From Selaginella moellendorffii (taxonomy: Eukaryota; Streptophyta; Lycopodiopsida; Selaginellales; Selaginellaceae): a DNA stretch of 64,000 nucleotides. Shown in pieces: positions 42,301 to 53,664 of this stretch. The stretch spans positions 1-64,000 of the forward strand of contig NW_003314295.1 in assembly GCF_000143415.4 (NCBI RefSeq), given 5' to 3'. Each line of letters opens with the position of its first letter. Positions within the stretch are counted from its first letter, which is position 1. A program made the translations under genes and the position numbers. The notes beneath the pieces are model-generated. The model saw only the letters and a list, made by a program, of their open reading frames with translations. It did not search any database and was not told the DNA's origin.

Positions 42301-45215
42301 CGCGTTCTCGTCCCAGCCGGACACGGTGAAACTGGTCTACCTCTCCAGAAATGTGCAGTGCTGCTTCCAGTATATCACCATCCCAGTGGCCGACTGCATG
42401 CTCAAAGCTCTCGGCGGACTCGACTTGGACCATCCAGAGGCAGGAGCCGTGGCAGCTTCGATCTTTGGGGTGCTGTCAGGATCCCGGGATGGCGATGATC
42501 TCCCAGGTCCAACTTTCGATGAGCCTAAGGTGTCGGATGATGGCGTCGCAGCTTTTCTCGTTAACTGGCGGCAGATGGGGGCTCAAAGTAGCAGTGCTGC
42601 CGAGGAAAGCTCGATCCAAGACGACGGGAAAATGGACGACGAGGAAGTGGATGACGAGGACGAGGAAGTGGATGACGAGGACAAGGACGAGGAAGTGGAT
42701 GACGAGGACAAGGACGAGGAAGTGGATGACGAGGACGAGGACTGGATGTCCTGGAAGATTGGCGAGGATGTTTTGGAGATACTCGTCAAGTTCCTGTGGC
42801 TCCATCCTGCTCATACAGGCCATTGTCTCTTGCAATTGGCCCGTCTTTTTAAAGAGCATGCTCCTTGTGCTGCGCTTTCGAAAGCTTTGCTTGGCATGGT
42901 CCTGAGGCCTGGAGCGATGCGATCTTTTGGATCACGTCTCTGGCATCGTTGTTCCATCTCCGGTAAGTTTTGGCTCCCTGTTGCTTCACCATTCTTATTT
43001 CACAGTGTTCGTTGCAGGAGTTCCAGACTTTGTGTTGGAACGAATGGTTTATATACATATCAGGCTGGTGTATCGCGGCTATTTCTTGGAAGAAGATAAT
43101 GCGGTTGCTTTCGTACCTGTGCTCGTCAATATGCTGGATAAAAATCGCAGGCTTTCGAAGCTGGCGATGAAGATGCTGAAGATCGTAGTGCAGCACCTTC
43201 ACAAAACAATCTCCATAGCTCTTTCAGAGGCGGAGGTTCACAAGCTCTGCCGTACCGTGCTTTTCACCAGCGAAAGGTAATTTATCTTCTTTTTCTCATA
43301 TAGCTTGTCCGGACGATCACCTTTTATTTGTGCTATGCTTGTTTTGTAAAACAGATCGTCGCTTGACACCTTGGCCGACTTGCTCGTCTTGAATCCCGCT
43401 CTCTCGCCAGCCGTTGCCTCGCGTTTGACGAGCTTGTCCACGGAAGTTGGCAACTGTGCCTTGGAAAGCTTAGAGCGCGGCAATCACTCATGCAACGAGA
43501 CCGTCGCTCGCCTTGCTCAACTCTTCGAGCGACTTGTAGATCAGCAAAACGTGGAAGCAAGGGAGCACCTGGTCCGAACACTAGATCCGCTGTGGAGATT
43601 TGTGCGCGAGCCACAAAACATGAGGAAGACACGACCACTCGTCGAGGCCTTCTTCCTCACTCAAGCACTCGGCTCCAGTAGCGCACCGCCAGACTCAGCC
43701 GTGACCACTCTACAAAGCATAGCCAAGAGACACCCTCGCTACCTCAAGCTCGCGCTGCCCATGCTCCGGAAGTGGCCATGCCTTTTGAGCTTGGGCTTGG
43801 AGTTCAAGCTCGAGTTTGTGCGAGGCAGCTTTACGTCTTGCACGAAATCTACACCACGTCCGCGGCTCCCCGTGACGAGGGACTGCATTCTACAGGATTC
43901 TCGCAAGGGCCTTGCGCAGCTGACGCCCGAGGTGCTCAGGATCTCCAGGAGCGTGGTTTTGGAGTTTGTGGACGAATCGAGAGATGATTTGGGTGGATTA
44001 AGACGAGAGTGGTTTCACCTTGTGTCGCGGGAGATTGGGGAGAAGCTGTTTACCACAGTTGGGGATGATCGCTACCAGCCATATCCAAGCTTGTCCGATA
44101 GCAACCTCTCGGACTTTAAGTTCGTTGGTCAGCTGGTGAGTGGTTTCTTTTTTTCTATTTTTCTCAGTGCCAACCTTTCTCTTTGTTATCAGGTAGCCAA
44201 AGCTATTGTGGACGATGAAAGGCTTGATTTACGCTTTACTCGCACCTTCTACAAGCACATACTAGGACAGGAGGTGACATACAAGGATATGGATGAAGAG
44301 TTTGTCAAGAATATTACTTGGTTGCTGGAGGTACGTTTCTTTTATTTGTTTCACTTCTCTTATGAAGGTTTTTATTATTGCAGAACAACGTTGATGAATC
44401 AATAGGCCTGACTTTTAGTGTGGATATAGAGCATTGTACATCAGGTGGAAAAACTGAGGTAACTAGAAGTTCATTTAAGCTTGTTTATAAGGCTGATTTT
44501 GGAGTATAATTACAGTTGATTACCTGTGATCTTGTGGCTGGGGGAAGAGATATCTCTGTGACTGATGCAAATAAGCACGACTACGTGATGTTATTAGGGG
44601 AATATTTGATGACAAAATCAATCAAGCCACAGCTAAATGCATTTTTGGATGGGTTTTATGAATTAATTCCTATTGGCTTGTTATCAAACCTGAATGCTGA
44701 TGACTTGGAGTTGCTCATATGTGGATCTTCTAAAATAGATGGTAAGTTTTTCATAAATTAAATTATGTATGTCTAATATAAATTCTATGTATGCAGTTCA
44801 AGATATTAAAAATGTTGCGAAATGTAAGCATCATCACCATATTTTAAAATGGTTTTGGACCACAATTAAGGGCTTTAATGAAAAAAACAAAGAAATGTTA
44901 TTGAAATTTATAACTGGAAGTCCAAAGGTAAATATATATATAACTCAAATTGATTTTTATTAACTTTTTATTTATTAGGTTCCATTTTCTGGCTTAAACA
45001 GTTTTTATATTGGTTATTTAGAAGAAGAAAATCATTATTTACCAGTTGCAAATACATGGTAAGTATTTCACTTATATTAAATTTCTTTACTAAATATATG
45101 ATTTTATTGTTATAGTGTTAATCAGATTTTGTTGCCTCTTTATAAGTCTAAGGAACAACTTAGAGAAAAATTATTATTAGCGATATACGAAGGGGCTGAG
45201 AGGTTTGGTTTTTAA
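39361..45215 (+). CDS. HECT E3 ubiquitin ligase, UPL1/UPL2-type, compact
   Basis: Ten exons (39361-39588, 39644-42962, 43018-43276, 43355-44135, 44193-44330, 44384-44458, 44516-44741, 44797-44927, 44979-45058, 45116-45215) give about 1,778 aa. The N-terminus matches the armadillo-like start of plant UPL1/2 (VSTDAEIVLLALEVIASIV, then a GWAG...SLHFEFYHDG block). Near residue 1,080 lies an acidic repeat of EEVDDEDKD units. The HECT domain starts near SRSVVLEFVDESRDDLGGLR and ends with LPVANTCVNQILLP, holding the catalytic Cys, and ERFGF. The enzyme takes ubiquitin from E2 on this Cys and passes it to substrates. Arabidopsis UPL1/2 are about 3,600 aa; no UBA or UIM part was found here. The last intron splits the catalytic Cys codon. 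Exons after about 44,390 are AT-rich, unlike the rest. Confidence 0.88.
42641..42732 (+). repeat. In-frame acidic tandem repeat in the HECT gene
   Basis: Four units of 21-27 bp (GAGGAAGTGGATGACGAGGA with an optional AAGGAC) encode an Asp/Glu stretch. Unit number is likely to vary between alleles. Confidence 0.9.
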
Positions 45216-47117
45216 GTTGTTCACTATAAATTTAAAATAATTCTTTTGTATAAAAATGTATAAATTTATAAAAGTGATTTCTCCAAATTGAAAAATTATA
45301 ATAATAAATTTTATAGCTTCAGAATAACATAAAATTTTAATAAAAATAGGATAAAATGGACTATGTTTTGTGGTAATGGATATACCTAAAATATGCTTAG
45401 ATATTCTAGTATATTCTATTAATTCATGCATTTAGATTAATTTATATTTATAAATTATAAAAAATAATAATTTTTAAGGTTTCAAAAGTATATTCAATAG
45501 ATAGTTTGTTTAAAAGCCCCTTTTTGGTTAAAGTTGGATTTATAATTATCTCAATATTAATTCCCAAGAGTAAAAATCTTTAGGGTTGGTTGGTTAAATA
45601 GGCTTTTGCAATTAATGACTTAATATGGCTGATATAGATATTTTGTTTTGTGCACCATTAGTGGTTGCTAATGGGTTGCCTCCTCCATTTCCAAAAAATG
45701 AATTACCTCATCAAGTGGTGGGTGCTAGTATGGATCCACTAATTGCAAAATGTTTTGGGTAGTGAGCTTTATGATGATTATAATTTTTTGGTGTAGAATA
45801 AAAAGTTCAAGGTGGTTAAAGATATAAATTGGTGATGGTGTTGAGTAGCAATTGGTAGTATTAATATATTATTTGAACTTTTTGTTACCACTTAGGGTAT
45901 TACAAGGTTTTAAACAAGCCATGGCAACCATTTGCAACATGATTTCAAGCATCACAACCCTTGTTTGATTGACCATTTTTTGGGATGGTGGATTGTTTTT
46001 TCAATAATGATTATGCATCTTTTGATGATTAATGATTTTTTATGATGGTTAATTGTTATTTTGATGGTTTTTAGTTTTTTATATTACCATATGTTCTTTG
46101 TTGTTTGTTTTGGATTGGTTTTTTGGGTTTAAGATATCAATAAAATGTTGCTGACACTTGCTTGAGCAACTTTAATTCCTTTGTATTATTGATTAGAATT
46201 TATCTAGATTAGCTAGTGTGATAATTAGCATAACCAAGTGTTTATTAGCCCTTGTGGCATTAATTGGTTCTGATAGATTTGAATGTTATTTCCTTTAGAT
46301 GATACATTTCCTTTAGCTAGTCAATGATATTTTGTGTTCTTTAAGTTATCTTTCATAAATTGTTTGGCATATTATCTACAAATTTTAGTAGTTTAGTTTT
46401 ATCATTGAGTTTTTTTGATGATATACTTGCTATTGAATTTTGTTAGATGGTTAATCCTATGACTTTAAACTAATGATCTTGGTGGTTTTTATAATTCTAG
46501 TAAATTAGATGATAATTTAATTGGAATTTGTGTTCTAATCTAAGAATAATTTATAATTTAGTCTTTAAGATATCATTATTTCTGACTTTGATATTGTTTA
46601 TCTATTGATCTTTGGATTTAGACCAATATAAGTAAATTGGCTTTAGCACTTTGTGTGCATAGTGAAATCTTTAGTTATAAAATAACTATAGTCAACTAGT
46701 CATATCACTTGCCTCTCGCTTTTGATGTTTTTTACTTTGTTAAAAGGGTATAATTGTGTAAATAACTTTAACTACCTATTTACAATAATTTATCTAAACC
46801 TTACCGATAGATTTAGTTTATTTGTTTAGCCTTTGGCTTCTCTCTCTATATCACTTATAAGCAAAGGCATATTATCTTTTGTAAATTGAGTGAAATCCAA
46901 AGTACCAAGGATGGCTAATTCCATAGTGACGGCCAGAAAGTATTTAAATGGTAGTGCATTTTCATTAGACAAAGAAGTTACCCTTTAACTCATTTAAGTT
47001 TATACATTTCTCACAAAGTGTGAATACTATAAACTTTTATTAGAGTTATTTTTTTAGTGGCAGTCTAAATTAAAGCATGCATCGACACACACATCAATCC
47101 TCTCTAAGGGAGGAGAG
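45216..47117. other. AT-rich decayed stretch
   Basis: About 1.9 kb of AT-rich sequence with no identified gene. Since a polypurine-like tract and LTR follow at 47,118 in plus orientation, at least its right part is probably the dead interior of an LTR element. Confidence 0.5.
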
Positions 47118-48261
47118 TGTCTTGAATGTGACTAGGTATCAAAAATTACTTATCAACTAGTCTTTTCAAATATTCTTTTCTTACTGCCACGATAGCAAAA
47201 GGTCAGTATTGTTGGACCCTAATTGAGAAATTAATTATCATATATGTACTTATGCTAAATGAATATAAAGTAGAAACTCCTATGTGTTTTCTTGCTAAAC
47301 ATATTTGGCCTGGTATGAAAAACTCATTTGCACTTGCTAATGTTGAGAACCATATTCAACTTAGTCCCTCAACGTTCATTAGATGATAATTTACTATGTC
47401 CACTAAGATATTCTTGCTATCATTCCCCCATATGTTAATTCCATTTGGTTCTATTGGTTATTTATGGAAAGTGTTTAGATTTGTTAGTTTAGCATATATA
47501 CAAAATGTAAAAATTATCCTGAACATAATGATATTGTTTGCATGTTTAAATTCACAATCTAATGTCATTTGATATTGAGTAAGTTTTCATAATTACCCCA
47601 AAAACTAACTCTTATGACTAAGATGAAAGCCCAAAGCATGTTTTCTTAGGGGGAGGGGGAGCTTTAAGGGTTTCCAAATGTATAATAGAAATAGTGGGGG
47701 GAGTTTTAGGGGTTTTCAAATGCCAAATGCAAAACAAGAATAAACATGTAAATAAAGAGCTAACTATACCTTTAGTTGATTAACCATGCCCAATCTACCC
47801 ACCATTTCTATTATACTTGGGTTCAAATCTAAACTCTATACCATGCTAGCTTAGACACTACAAGGTTGATTATCTATAGTTAATAAAAAATAATAAAGTT
47901 TTAGTGGAATATTTATATACTTGCGTTATGCTGAAATAGTGCCAAACTTTATTTAGCTCTATTTTATATGTTAGTCGGTGTTGGGATGCTGAATGCTTTA
48001 AGATTATTCCTATATCATCCATGCTTTTGTTCTTTTGCTTTTTTGGTTAAATGCTCAAAAATCATTTTGTGTTTTGGTTCTTTTGCTCCTTGGTTGTATC
48101 ATCGAGAGTTTAGCTTCATTTCTTCATTTAATACCCCAAGACCCTAAACTTGGGTTCCACTTTGTTGCTACCTAGCCCATATATTGGTTTGATTAAAATT
48201 TTGCTTCATAGTTAATCTATGATAAATCACTATAGGGTAAATGAAAGCTATATGTGCTACA
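47118..48261 (+). repeat. Degenerate gypsy LTR in plus orientation
   Basis: It starts TGTCTTGAATGTGAC after the purine tract GGGAGGAGAG and ends TATGTGCTACA at 48261, about 1.14 kb. Internal blocks match the 1.15-kb family LTR (for example TAGTCCCTCAACGTTCATTAG and AGGGGGAGGGGGAG, the G-rich counterpart of the C tract). Heavy C-to-T decay. Confidence 0.7.
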
Positions 48262-48600
48262 AATATTTATTAACTAATTCTTTTAGATATTCTACCACTA
48301 TAAAAGATTAACATTGATAATTCCTTTTATTAGTCCCTTTTGTTTAAATGTAGTAAACTGTACTAAGCCAAATAAGCACAAAGTAGAAACTTCTATATAT
48401 TTTTTATTAAATATAATAGGTCTAACTTTTAGTTCTTTTTTGCTTTATTTTTCACTAATATAGCAAAAACCCTTATATATTGAGCATTAGTCCCTTAATA
48501 TTGCTACATGATAATTTATAGTATTTATTAAATATTCTTGTTATTATGCCCTTTATGTTTATTCTATTTTGATTCTATTAACTTACCAAAATAACACACT
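48262..48600 (+). repeat. Second, partial LTR directly downstream
   Basis: It resembles 47,155-47,480 in order (TTAACTAATTCTTTTAGATATTC, then a TTAGTCCCTTAATATTG block). It looks like a fragment of a neighbouring LTR or a partial tandem duplication. Confidence 0.5.
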
Positions 48601-48949
48601 ATAGTGTTATTTCCACATCTAAATTTGTAATATTTTTTTAAAGCAAGCTTTCATAATTTATAAATGCAAAATTAATCTTATTTAGAATAAACTGAATTAT
48701 ACTAAGAAGTATTTAATAAAAAAGTTTATATATTATAATACAAGATTCATCTAAATGAATAAAATAGTAAAATATCCTAAAATATTTAAATATGTTAGTT
48801 ATTCCTTTATATAAAAAAAAGAAGAGGTCCTTCTAAAAAAAGTGAGTGTAGAAGAGCCTTGCCTACCTGGTAACAAAAAAGAGAAGTCAATCATCCATAG
48901 CCTGGGACAGCAGTTCCATTTAAATCCTGCAGGGGAATCTTGCGTCTTC

Positions 48950-51900
48950 TTACCAGAAGTCTCGGCAAGAGCAAACACCACCCTGGAAAACGTGGAACCG
49001 ATTCGAGTCGCGCACAACGATCTGGCGCTTGAAGATCTTGGATATAAGCTTGGTGGCGGTGTGGCAGTCGGGGCACGCCCGCAAGTTAGTGAGGACTCGC
49101 AGCGCTGTTCCTGGAGCGGTGCTCATCATCCCAAACGCGATGGCCAGCTTCTCGCTGTGCAAGCAAACCAGCTGTTCTTTCACCTCGTCGCTCAGCTCGT
49201 AATGCAGCACCTCTCCCGTGTCTGGAGAGTAGCCCCGCTCCACCATTGCGGCGTGGATCTTCCGCAGCTCCTCGTAGATGTCCTCGTTCTTGGGGTGCGA
49301 GGCATCTCCAACGACGAACTTGTGGACCCTTCCATCGATCTCGATCATGCTTACTCCTAGCAGCTTGGCCAGCGATCGTTGCTTCATCATGCTCCCCACT
49401 CGAGCAGCGTCGTCGTGCCTCCCGGCTGCGGCATAGACGCTGGCCAGCGTCACGTACGGGACCGAGCTCTCGGTGGCGAGCTCCAAGAGTTTGTCGGCGA
49501 TCTCCGCCGCTCGAGCGGCGTCGCGGTAGATCTTGCACGCGCCCAGCAAGCTCCCCCAGGCGGCCTCGCTGGGAAGAAACGGCATGCTCTCGATCAAGTC
49601 GTGGGCTTCCTCCAGCCGGCCCGAGCGGCCGAGGAGATCCACCATGCAGCAGTAGTGCTCCTGCGAGGCCTTGATCCCAAAGTCGTGGAGCATCGACACG
49701 AAGAGCTCGCGGCTCGTCTCCACGAGCCCGAGGTGGCAGCACGCAGCGAGGAGGCTCATGAAAGTTAGATCGTTGGCTCTCACTCCCTCGGAGCTCATGG
49801 CCTGGAACACGGCTAGAGCAGTCACTCCCTGCTCGTTCTGAGCGTATGCATGGACGAGCGAGTTCCAGGAGACAACGTTGCGAGAGGCCATTCGGTCGAA
49901 CAAAGCTCTTGCCTCGTCAAGATAGCCGTTTTGAGCGTAGCCCGCGAGCATTGTGTTGTAGAGAACGGTGTCTTGCTGGTGGTGCGCCGCCGCCGTGGTA
50001 GACTTCTGGAACAGGAGCTTGGCCTCCTGAATATAACCACGCTGGGCAAAACCGGCAACCATGGTACTGACCATCGCACCGTCGTCCAGCTCATGCAAGC
50101 TCGCAAACATCTTCTTGGCGTCCTGGACATGCCCGTTTTGCGTATAGGCCGCGAGCATGGCGGTGCACGAAACAACGTTCTTCTCGGGTATCTCATCAAA
50201 CACTCGTTTCGCGCTGGAGAGGAGACCATTCTGTCCGTAAGTCGCCACCATCGCGTTCCACGAGATGATGTCGCGCGCGGGCATTGCCGCGAACACGGCC
50301 TCGGCTTCTTCCAGGTGTCCGTTCGCAGCGAACGAGGAGGCCATCACATTCCACCCGAACAAGCTCCTCTCGGGCATACTGTCGAAAGTTTGCTTGGCTT
50401 TGGCCGCGGCTTCACACTGCGCGTACGCCGTCACCATTGCCGTCCACGAGATCAAGTCGTGGCTCGGCATTTTGCGAAACGTTGCTTCCGACTCGCCGAG
50501 ATGGCCCGTGGTGGCGAAAGCCGAGAGCATGCTCGTCCAGCTTACGACGTTCCTGACTGGCATCTTGTCAAAGAGGAGCTTGGCACCATGAGAATTGCCA
50601 CTGTGAGCGTAGGCTTTGATCATACTCGTCCAGGCCATTGCGTTCTTCTCCTGCATTTGATCGAACGCACTCTTGGCTTCCTCCACCAGCCCATTCTCTG
50701 CGTAAGCCTGGACGATGGTGCTCCAGGAAAGCACGTCTTTCTCCGGCATAGCATCAAACAAGGACTTTGCTTGCTCAAGCTGGGAGCTGTGAGCAAGCAC
50801 CGCCACCATGGCATTGCATGAGACCAAGTCCCACTCCGGCATCCTGTGGAACAGAAGTGTTGCTTTGGCGAAGTTTCCAGCCGAGCCAAGACCCGAGAGC
50901 ATCGAGTTCCAAGTCACGATGTTCCTCGCAAGCATCGTCTCGAAAATCCGCCATGCTTCGTGTGATTGGAAACTTTGTGTGCAGCTTGCAACCATCGCAG
51001 TGCAAGCGACCACATTCCACATCGGCATCCTGTAGAAAAACTCTCGAGCGACGGATGGTTCCTCGTTTTGTGCCCCGACTATGGCAGTCCACGAGAAAGC
51101 GTCCCTTCTCGGCATAGAATCAAAAACTTCCTTGGCTTGTTTCGTATATCCGGCTTGGGCATACGCTTGAACCATGCTGTTCCACGACACGAGGTTCTTG
51201 TCGGGCATTGCTCGAAAAATCTCTGCTGCTTCTCTTATACTTCCGCTTTGGCTGTAAACTTGCGAGAGGGAGTTCCAAGTTACTACTGACCAGTTTGGCA
51301 TCCTATCAAACACGGCCTTAGCTTCTACAAGTTGGCGGCTCTGGCCATAAACGTTGACGAGAGAGCTCCAAGACACAAGATCCCGCTGACGCATAGCTTC
51401 AAAGACTTCTTTGGCTCTAGCAACATCAAAAATTTCTCCGAGCGCTGCAACGATCGAATTCCACGACACAACATCCCACTGAGGCATCTTGTCAAAAACC
51501 ACCTTAGCTTCTTTGTAATACCCGTTCTGGGCATTCATAGAGATCATCGTGTTCCAAGAGATAACATTTCTCTCGAGCATTTTCTCAAACGCCGCTTTGG
51601 ATTCCTCCACTTTTCCCAAGGTGGCATAGGTTGGAAGCATCGCATTGCATGACGCTACGTCCCATTCTGGCCTCCTGTGAAAGATCCTCTTGGCCTCCTC
51701 CAGATACCCATTGCGGGCATACGCTACCGTGAGCAGGCTCCACGAGAGCGAATTGGAGCTCGCGGCTTCCTCAAACACGATTCTCGCCTCTCTGGGGCTG
51801 CCACATCGCCCATACATCTGGATGAGCAAATTCGCAAGGAACCTGTCCGGCCAGATGCCGCTACCGACGATCCAGGCATGGACCCGCCTGCCCTCTTCCA

Positions 51901-51964
51901 AATCTCTGGATTCGCCACAAGCGCGAACGACACTGGCGAGGAATTGGATGGAGCAGCGCGCCAT
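48950..51964 (-). CDS. DYW-class PPR protein (organellar RNA editing factor)
   Basis: A 1,004-aa intronless protein. Residues about 5-790 are a long PLS array (over 20 repeats, for example NSMVQAYAQAGYTKQAKEVF). Then come the E/E+ motifs (FLPSEAAWGSLLGACKIYRD) and a DYW deaminase domain at about 870-1,004. The deaminase has the HSE active-site motif (CLHSEKLAIAFG), the CPDCH zinc ligands and a CSC near the end. The last three residues are DFW instead of DYW. Such proteins bind a specific organellar RNA and convert C to U; lycophytes have unusually many such sites. Repeats 1-2 lie near the N-terminus, so any transit peptide is short or upstream. It is divergent from the RZ-1-like gene over 207 bp. 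Confidence 0.92.
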   Translation of the reverse strand: MARCSIQFLASVVRACGESRDLEEGRRVHAWIVGSGIWPDRFLANLLIQMYGRCGSPREARIVFEEAASSNSLSWSLLTVAYARNGYLEEAKRIFHRRPEWDVASCNAMLPTYATLGKVEESKAAFEKMLERNVISWNTMISMNAQNGYYKEAKVVFDKMPQWDVVSWNSIVAALGEIFDVARAKEVFEAMRQRDLVSWSSLVNVYGQSRQLVEAKAVFDRMPNWSVVTWNSLSQVYSQSGSIREAAEIFRAMPDKNLVSWNSMVQAYAQAGYTKQAKEVFDSMPRRDAFSWTAIVGAQNEEPSVAREFFYRMPMWNVVACTAMVASCTQSFQSHEAWRIFETMLARNIVTWNSMLSGLGSAGNFAKATLLFHRMPEWDLVSCNAMVAVLAHSSQLEQAKSLFDAMPEKDVLSWSTIVQAYAENGLVEEAKSAFDQMQEKNAMAWTSMIKAYAHSGNSHGAKLLFDKMPVRNVVSWTSMLSAFATTGHLGESEATFRKMPSHDLISWTAMVTAYAQCEAAAKAKQTFDSMPERSLFGWNVMASSFAANGHLEEAEAVFAAMPARDIISWNAMVATYGQNGLLSSAKRVFDEIPEKNVVSCTAMLAAYTQNGHVQDAKKMFASLHELDDGAMVSTMVAGFAQRGYIQEAKLLFQKSTTAAAHHQQDTVLYNTMLAGYAQNGYLDEARALFDRMASRNVVSWNSLVHAYAQNEQGVTALAVFQAMSSEGVRANDLTFMSLLAACCHLGLVETSRELFVSMLHDFGIKASQEHYCCMVDLLGRSGRLEEAHDLIESMPFLPSEAAWGSLLGACKIYRDAARAAEIADKLLELATESSVPYVTLASVYAAAGRHDDAARVGSMMKQRSLAKLLGVSMIEIDGRVHKFVVGDASHPKNEDIYEELRKIHAAMVERGYSPDTGEVLHYELSDEVKEQLVCLHSEKLAIAFGMMSTAPGTALRVLTNLRACPDCHTATKLISKIFKRQIVVRDSNRFHVFQGGVCSCRDFW

Positions 51965-52171
51965 TCCATTCCTATCGCCATCGAAGGCCAGCCAGAGGAC
52001 GAAGAAGCACGAATATGCTCTTTTGGTGCCTTAAAGCACTCGGGAAGATTAGGGTTCTTGGGTTAGAGGGCGCTTGGCTGGAGGAGAGAGAGGTATGGAG
52101 CGGGCGCTGCGCCGGCGCCGTGGATTGATGGGTTTGTTTCTCTCTTGTCCAGGCTGCGCGAAGAATCGAAG
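51965..52171. promoter_or_regulatory. Shared promoter region, PPR-DYW and RZ-1-like gene
   Basis: A 207-bp spacer between divergent ATGs, without an obvious TATA box. A CAG at 52,150-52,152 could be a splice acceptor of a leader intron for the RZ-1-like gene. Confidence 0.5.
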
Positions 52172-53038
52172 ATGAAAGAAGAGTTTCGGTGCTTCATCGG
52201 CGGCCTGTCGTGGAGCACGACCGATCGCAGCTTGGAGACGGCGTTCCGGCCCTATGGATCCATCATCGAAGCCAAGGTTACATTGAGTCTGATGGATGAG
52301 ATGATTTGCTCTCTTTGGGTCGGTCTAGGCACCGGCTTCCTTGCTTGCCTTCTTTTGTGCAGAGTTTCTCAAGGTAAAGCTCTACGAGGTCGTTTAAGTT
52401 CGAGCTGGATCTTTCCCTTTGCTTGGATCCTCGTGGATCTCTCCTCTTGTACGCTGGTACTGATCGCTCGCTCTTCCCTGTAGGTGGTGTTTGATCGCGA
52501 AACCAACCGGTCCCGGGGCTTCGGCTTCGTGACTTTCGAAGACGAAGAGTCGATGGAGAATGCCATCCGGAAGATGCACAACCAGGAGCTGGAAGGCCGC
52601 TCCATCACCGTGAGCAAGGCCGAGCCGCCAAGGAGTGGTGGTGGCGGCGGCGGCGGAGGAGGAGGAGGAGGCCGAGACCGCGGCGATCGCTACGACCGAG
52701 ACCGAGAAAGAGGCGGCGGTGGTGGTGGTGGAGGAGCTAGCGGGAACTGCTTCAAGTGTGGAAACAAAGGCCACTGGGCTCGAGACTGTCCAGAGAGCGG
52801 CGGCAGCGGCGGCGGCGGTAGAGACAGGTATGGAAGTGATAGATATGGTAGCGACCGCGGAGACAGGTATGGCGATGGTAGCCGAGGCAGCGGCGGCCGC
52901 TACACTGGTGGCGGTGGTGGTGGCGGCGACCGAGGTGGCGACCGCTATGGTTCCCGGGACAGTGGCCGGAGGTCCGGACCGTATGATCGCCCCTCGAACA
53001 GGTCCTCGAATGGAGGCAGCCGAGACGATCGCTACTGA
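52172..53038 (+). CDS. Glycine-rich RNA-binding protein with CCHC knuckle (RZ-1-like)
   Basis: Two exons (52172-52276 and 52484-53038) give 219 aa. Residues 5-80 are an RRM with RNP2 (RCFIGGLSW) and RNP1 (RGFGFVTF). A Gly-rich linker leads to one CCHC zinc knuckle, [14 protein letters not shown], near residue 125, then an RS/RG/GYR-rich tail ([17 protein letters not shown]). This domain order defines the plant RZ-1 family, nuclear proteins in pre-mRNA splicing and cold response. The intron inside the RRM after EAK is conserved in plant glycine-rich RNA-binding genes. It is complete and convergent with acylphosphatase, with 109 bp between stops. Confidence 0.92.
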
Positions 53039-53147
53039 CACCATGGAAAGAAGAGAGAACTCACGATGATCTTGTTCGTCTTTGTTAAATACTTCACTTT
53101 CTTGGAAGATATTTTCCTCTCTGTGTGGATCTCTCTGTCGGAGATCT

Positions 53148-53521
53148 CTACTTGGTGGATTTTCGCTCGAATCCTTCGTGGACGGGCTCGTTCCAGGCGG
53201 AGGCCTCGACGCCGGTGACCCGAGCTGCCGCGGGGCCGCTGTAACACTTTTGGATCATCGCGTCCACCGCGGTGGTCTTGCCCGAGAAGACGGCCTCCAC
53301 GGAGCCATCCATTCGGTTCCTCACCCAGCCATTGATCCCGAGTTGCTTGGCGGTGTCGATGGTCCAGTTCCGGTAGAAGACGCCCTGGACCATGCCTTTG
53401 ATCTTCACATTCACCTGGAAGAAGAGATGGGCAATTGGAATGGATGGATTCGAGTTGGAGGCTCCACTCCACTCACCGTTTTGTGATCTGGGCTAGGACT
53501 GGGGCTGGCATTCCCGCTCAT
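53148..53521 (-). CDS. Acylphosphatase
   Basis: Two exons (53521-53477 and 53414-53148) give 103 aa, the family's usual size. The signature VKIKGMVQGVFYRNWT holds the phosphate-binding loop and catalytic Arg, and GWVRNRMDGSVEAVFSG holds the catalytic Asn. Acylphosphatases hydrolyse carboxyl-phosphate bonds such as that of 1,3-bisphosphoglycerate. The predicted N-terminus is short (MSGNASPSPSPDHKT) and looks cytosolic. The 62-bp intron has GT-AG ends. It sits between the RZ-1-like gene and the next PPR gene. Confidence 0.9.
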
Positions 53522-53664
53522 CCTCCGGCAGCGAGTGGTCAGGGAGGAACCTATAGCGACCGAGGACGAGCACTTCATTTGCTTCCTTTGCCTTTTAGCC
53601 TAACGACGGTGGTATATTCCGCCCCCGGCTTTCGCATATTCTCGTCATTTGGCTAATTGGGTTT

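Noticed and set aside
49850-50821. Plus-strand 323-aa frame opposite the PPR-DYW gene
   Set aside because: Periodic antisense shadow of the PPR repeats; the repeat-to-repeat pattern mirrors the sense protein.
52394-53044. Minus-strand frame rich in Ala, Ser, Thr and Val opposite RZ-1
   Set aside because: Antisense of Gly/Arg codons of the RZ-1 tail; low-complexity artefact.
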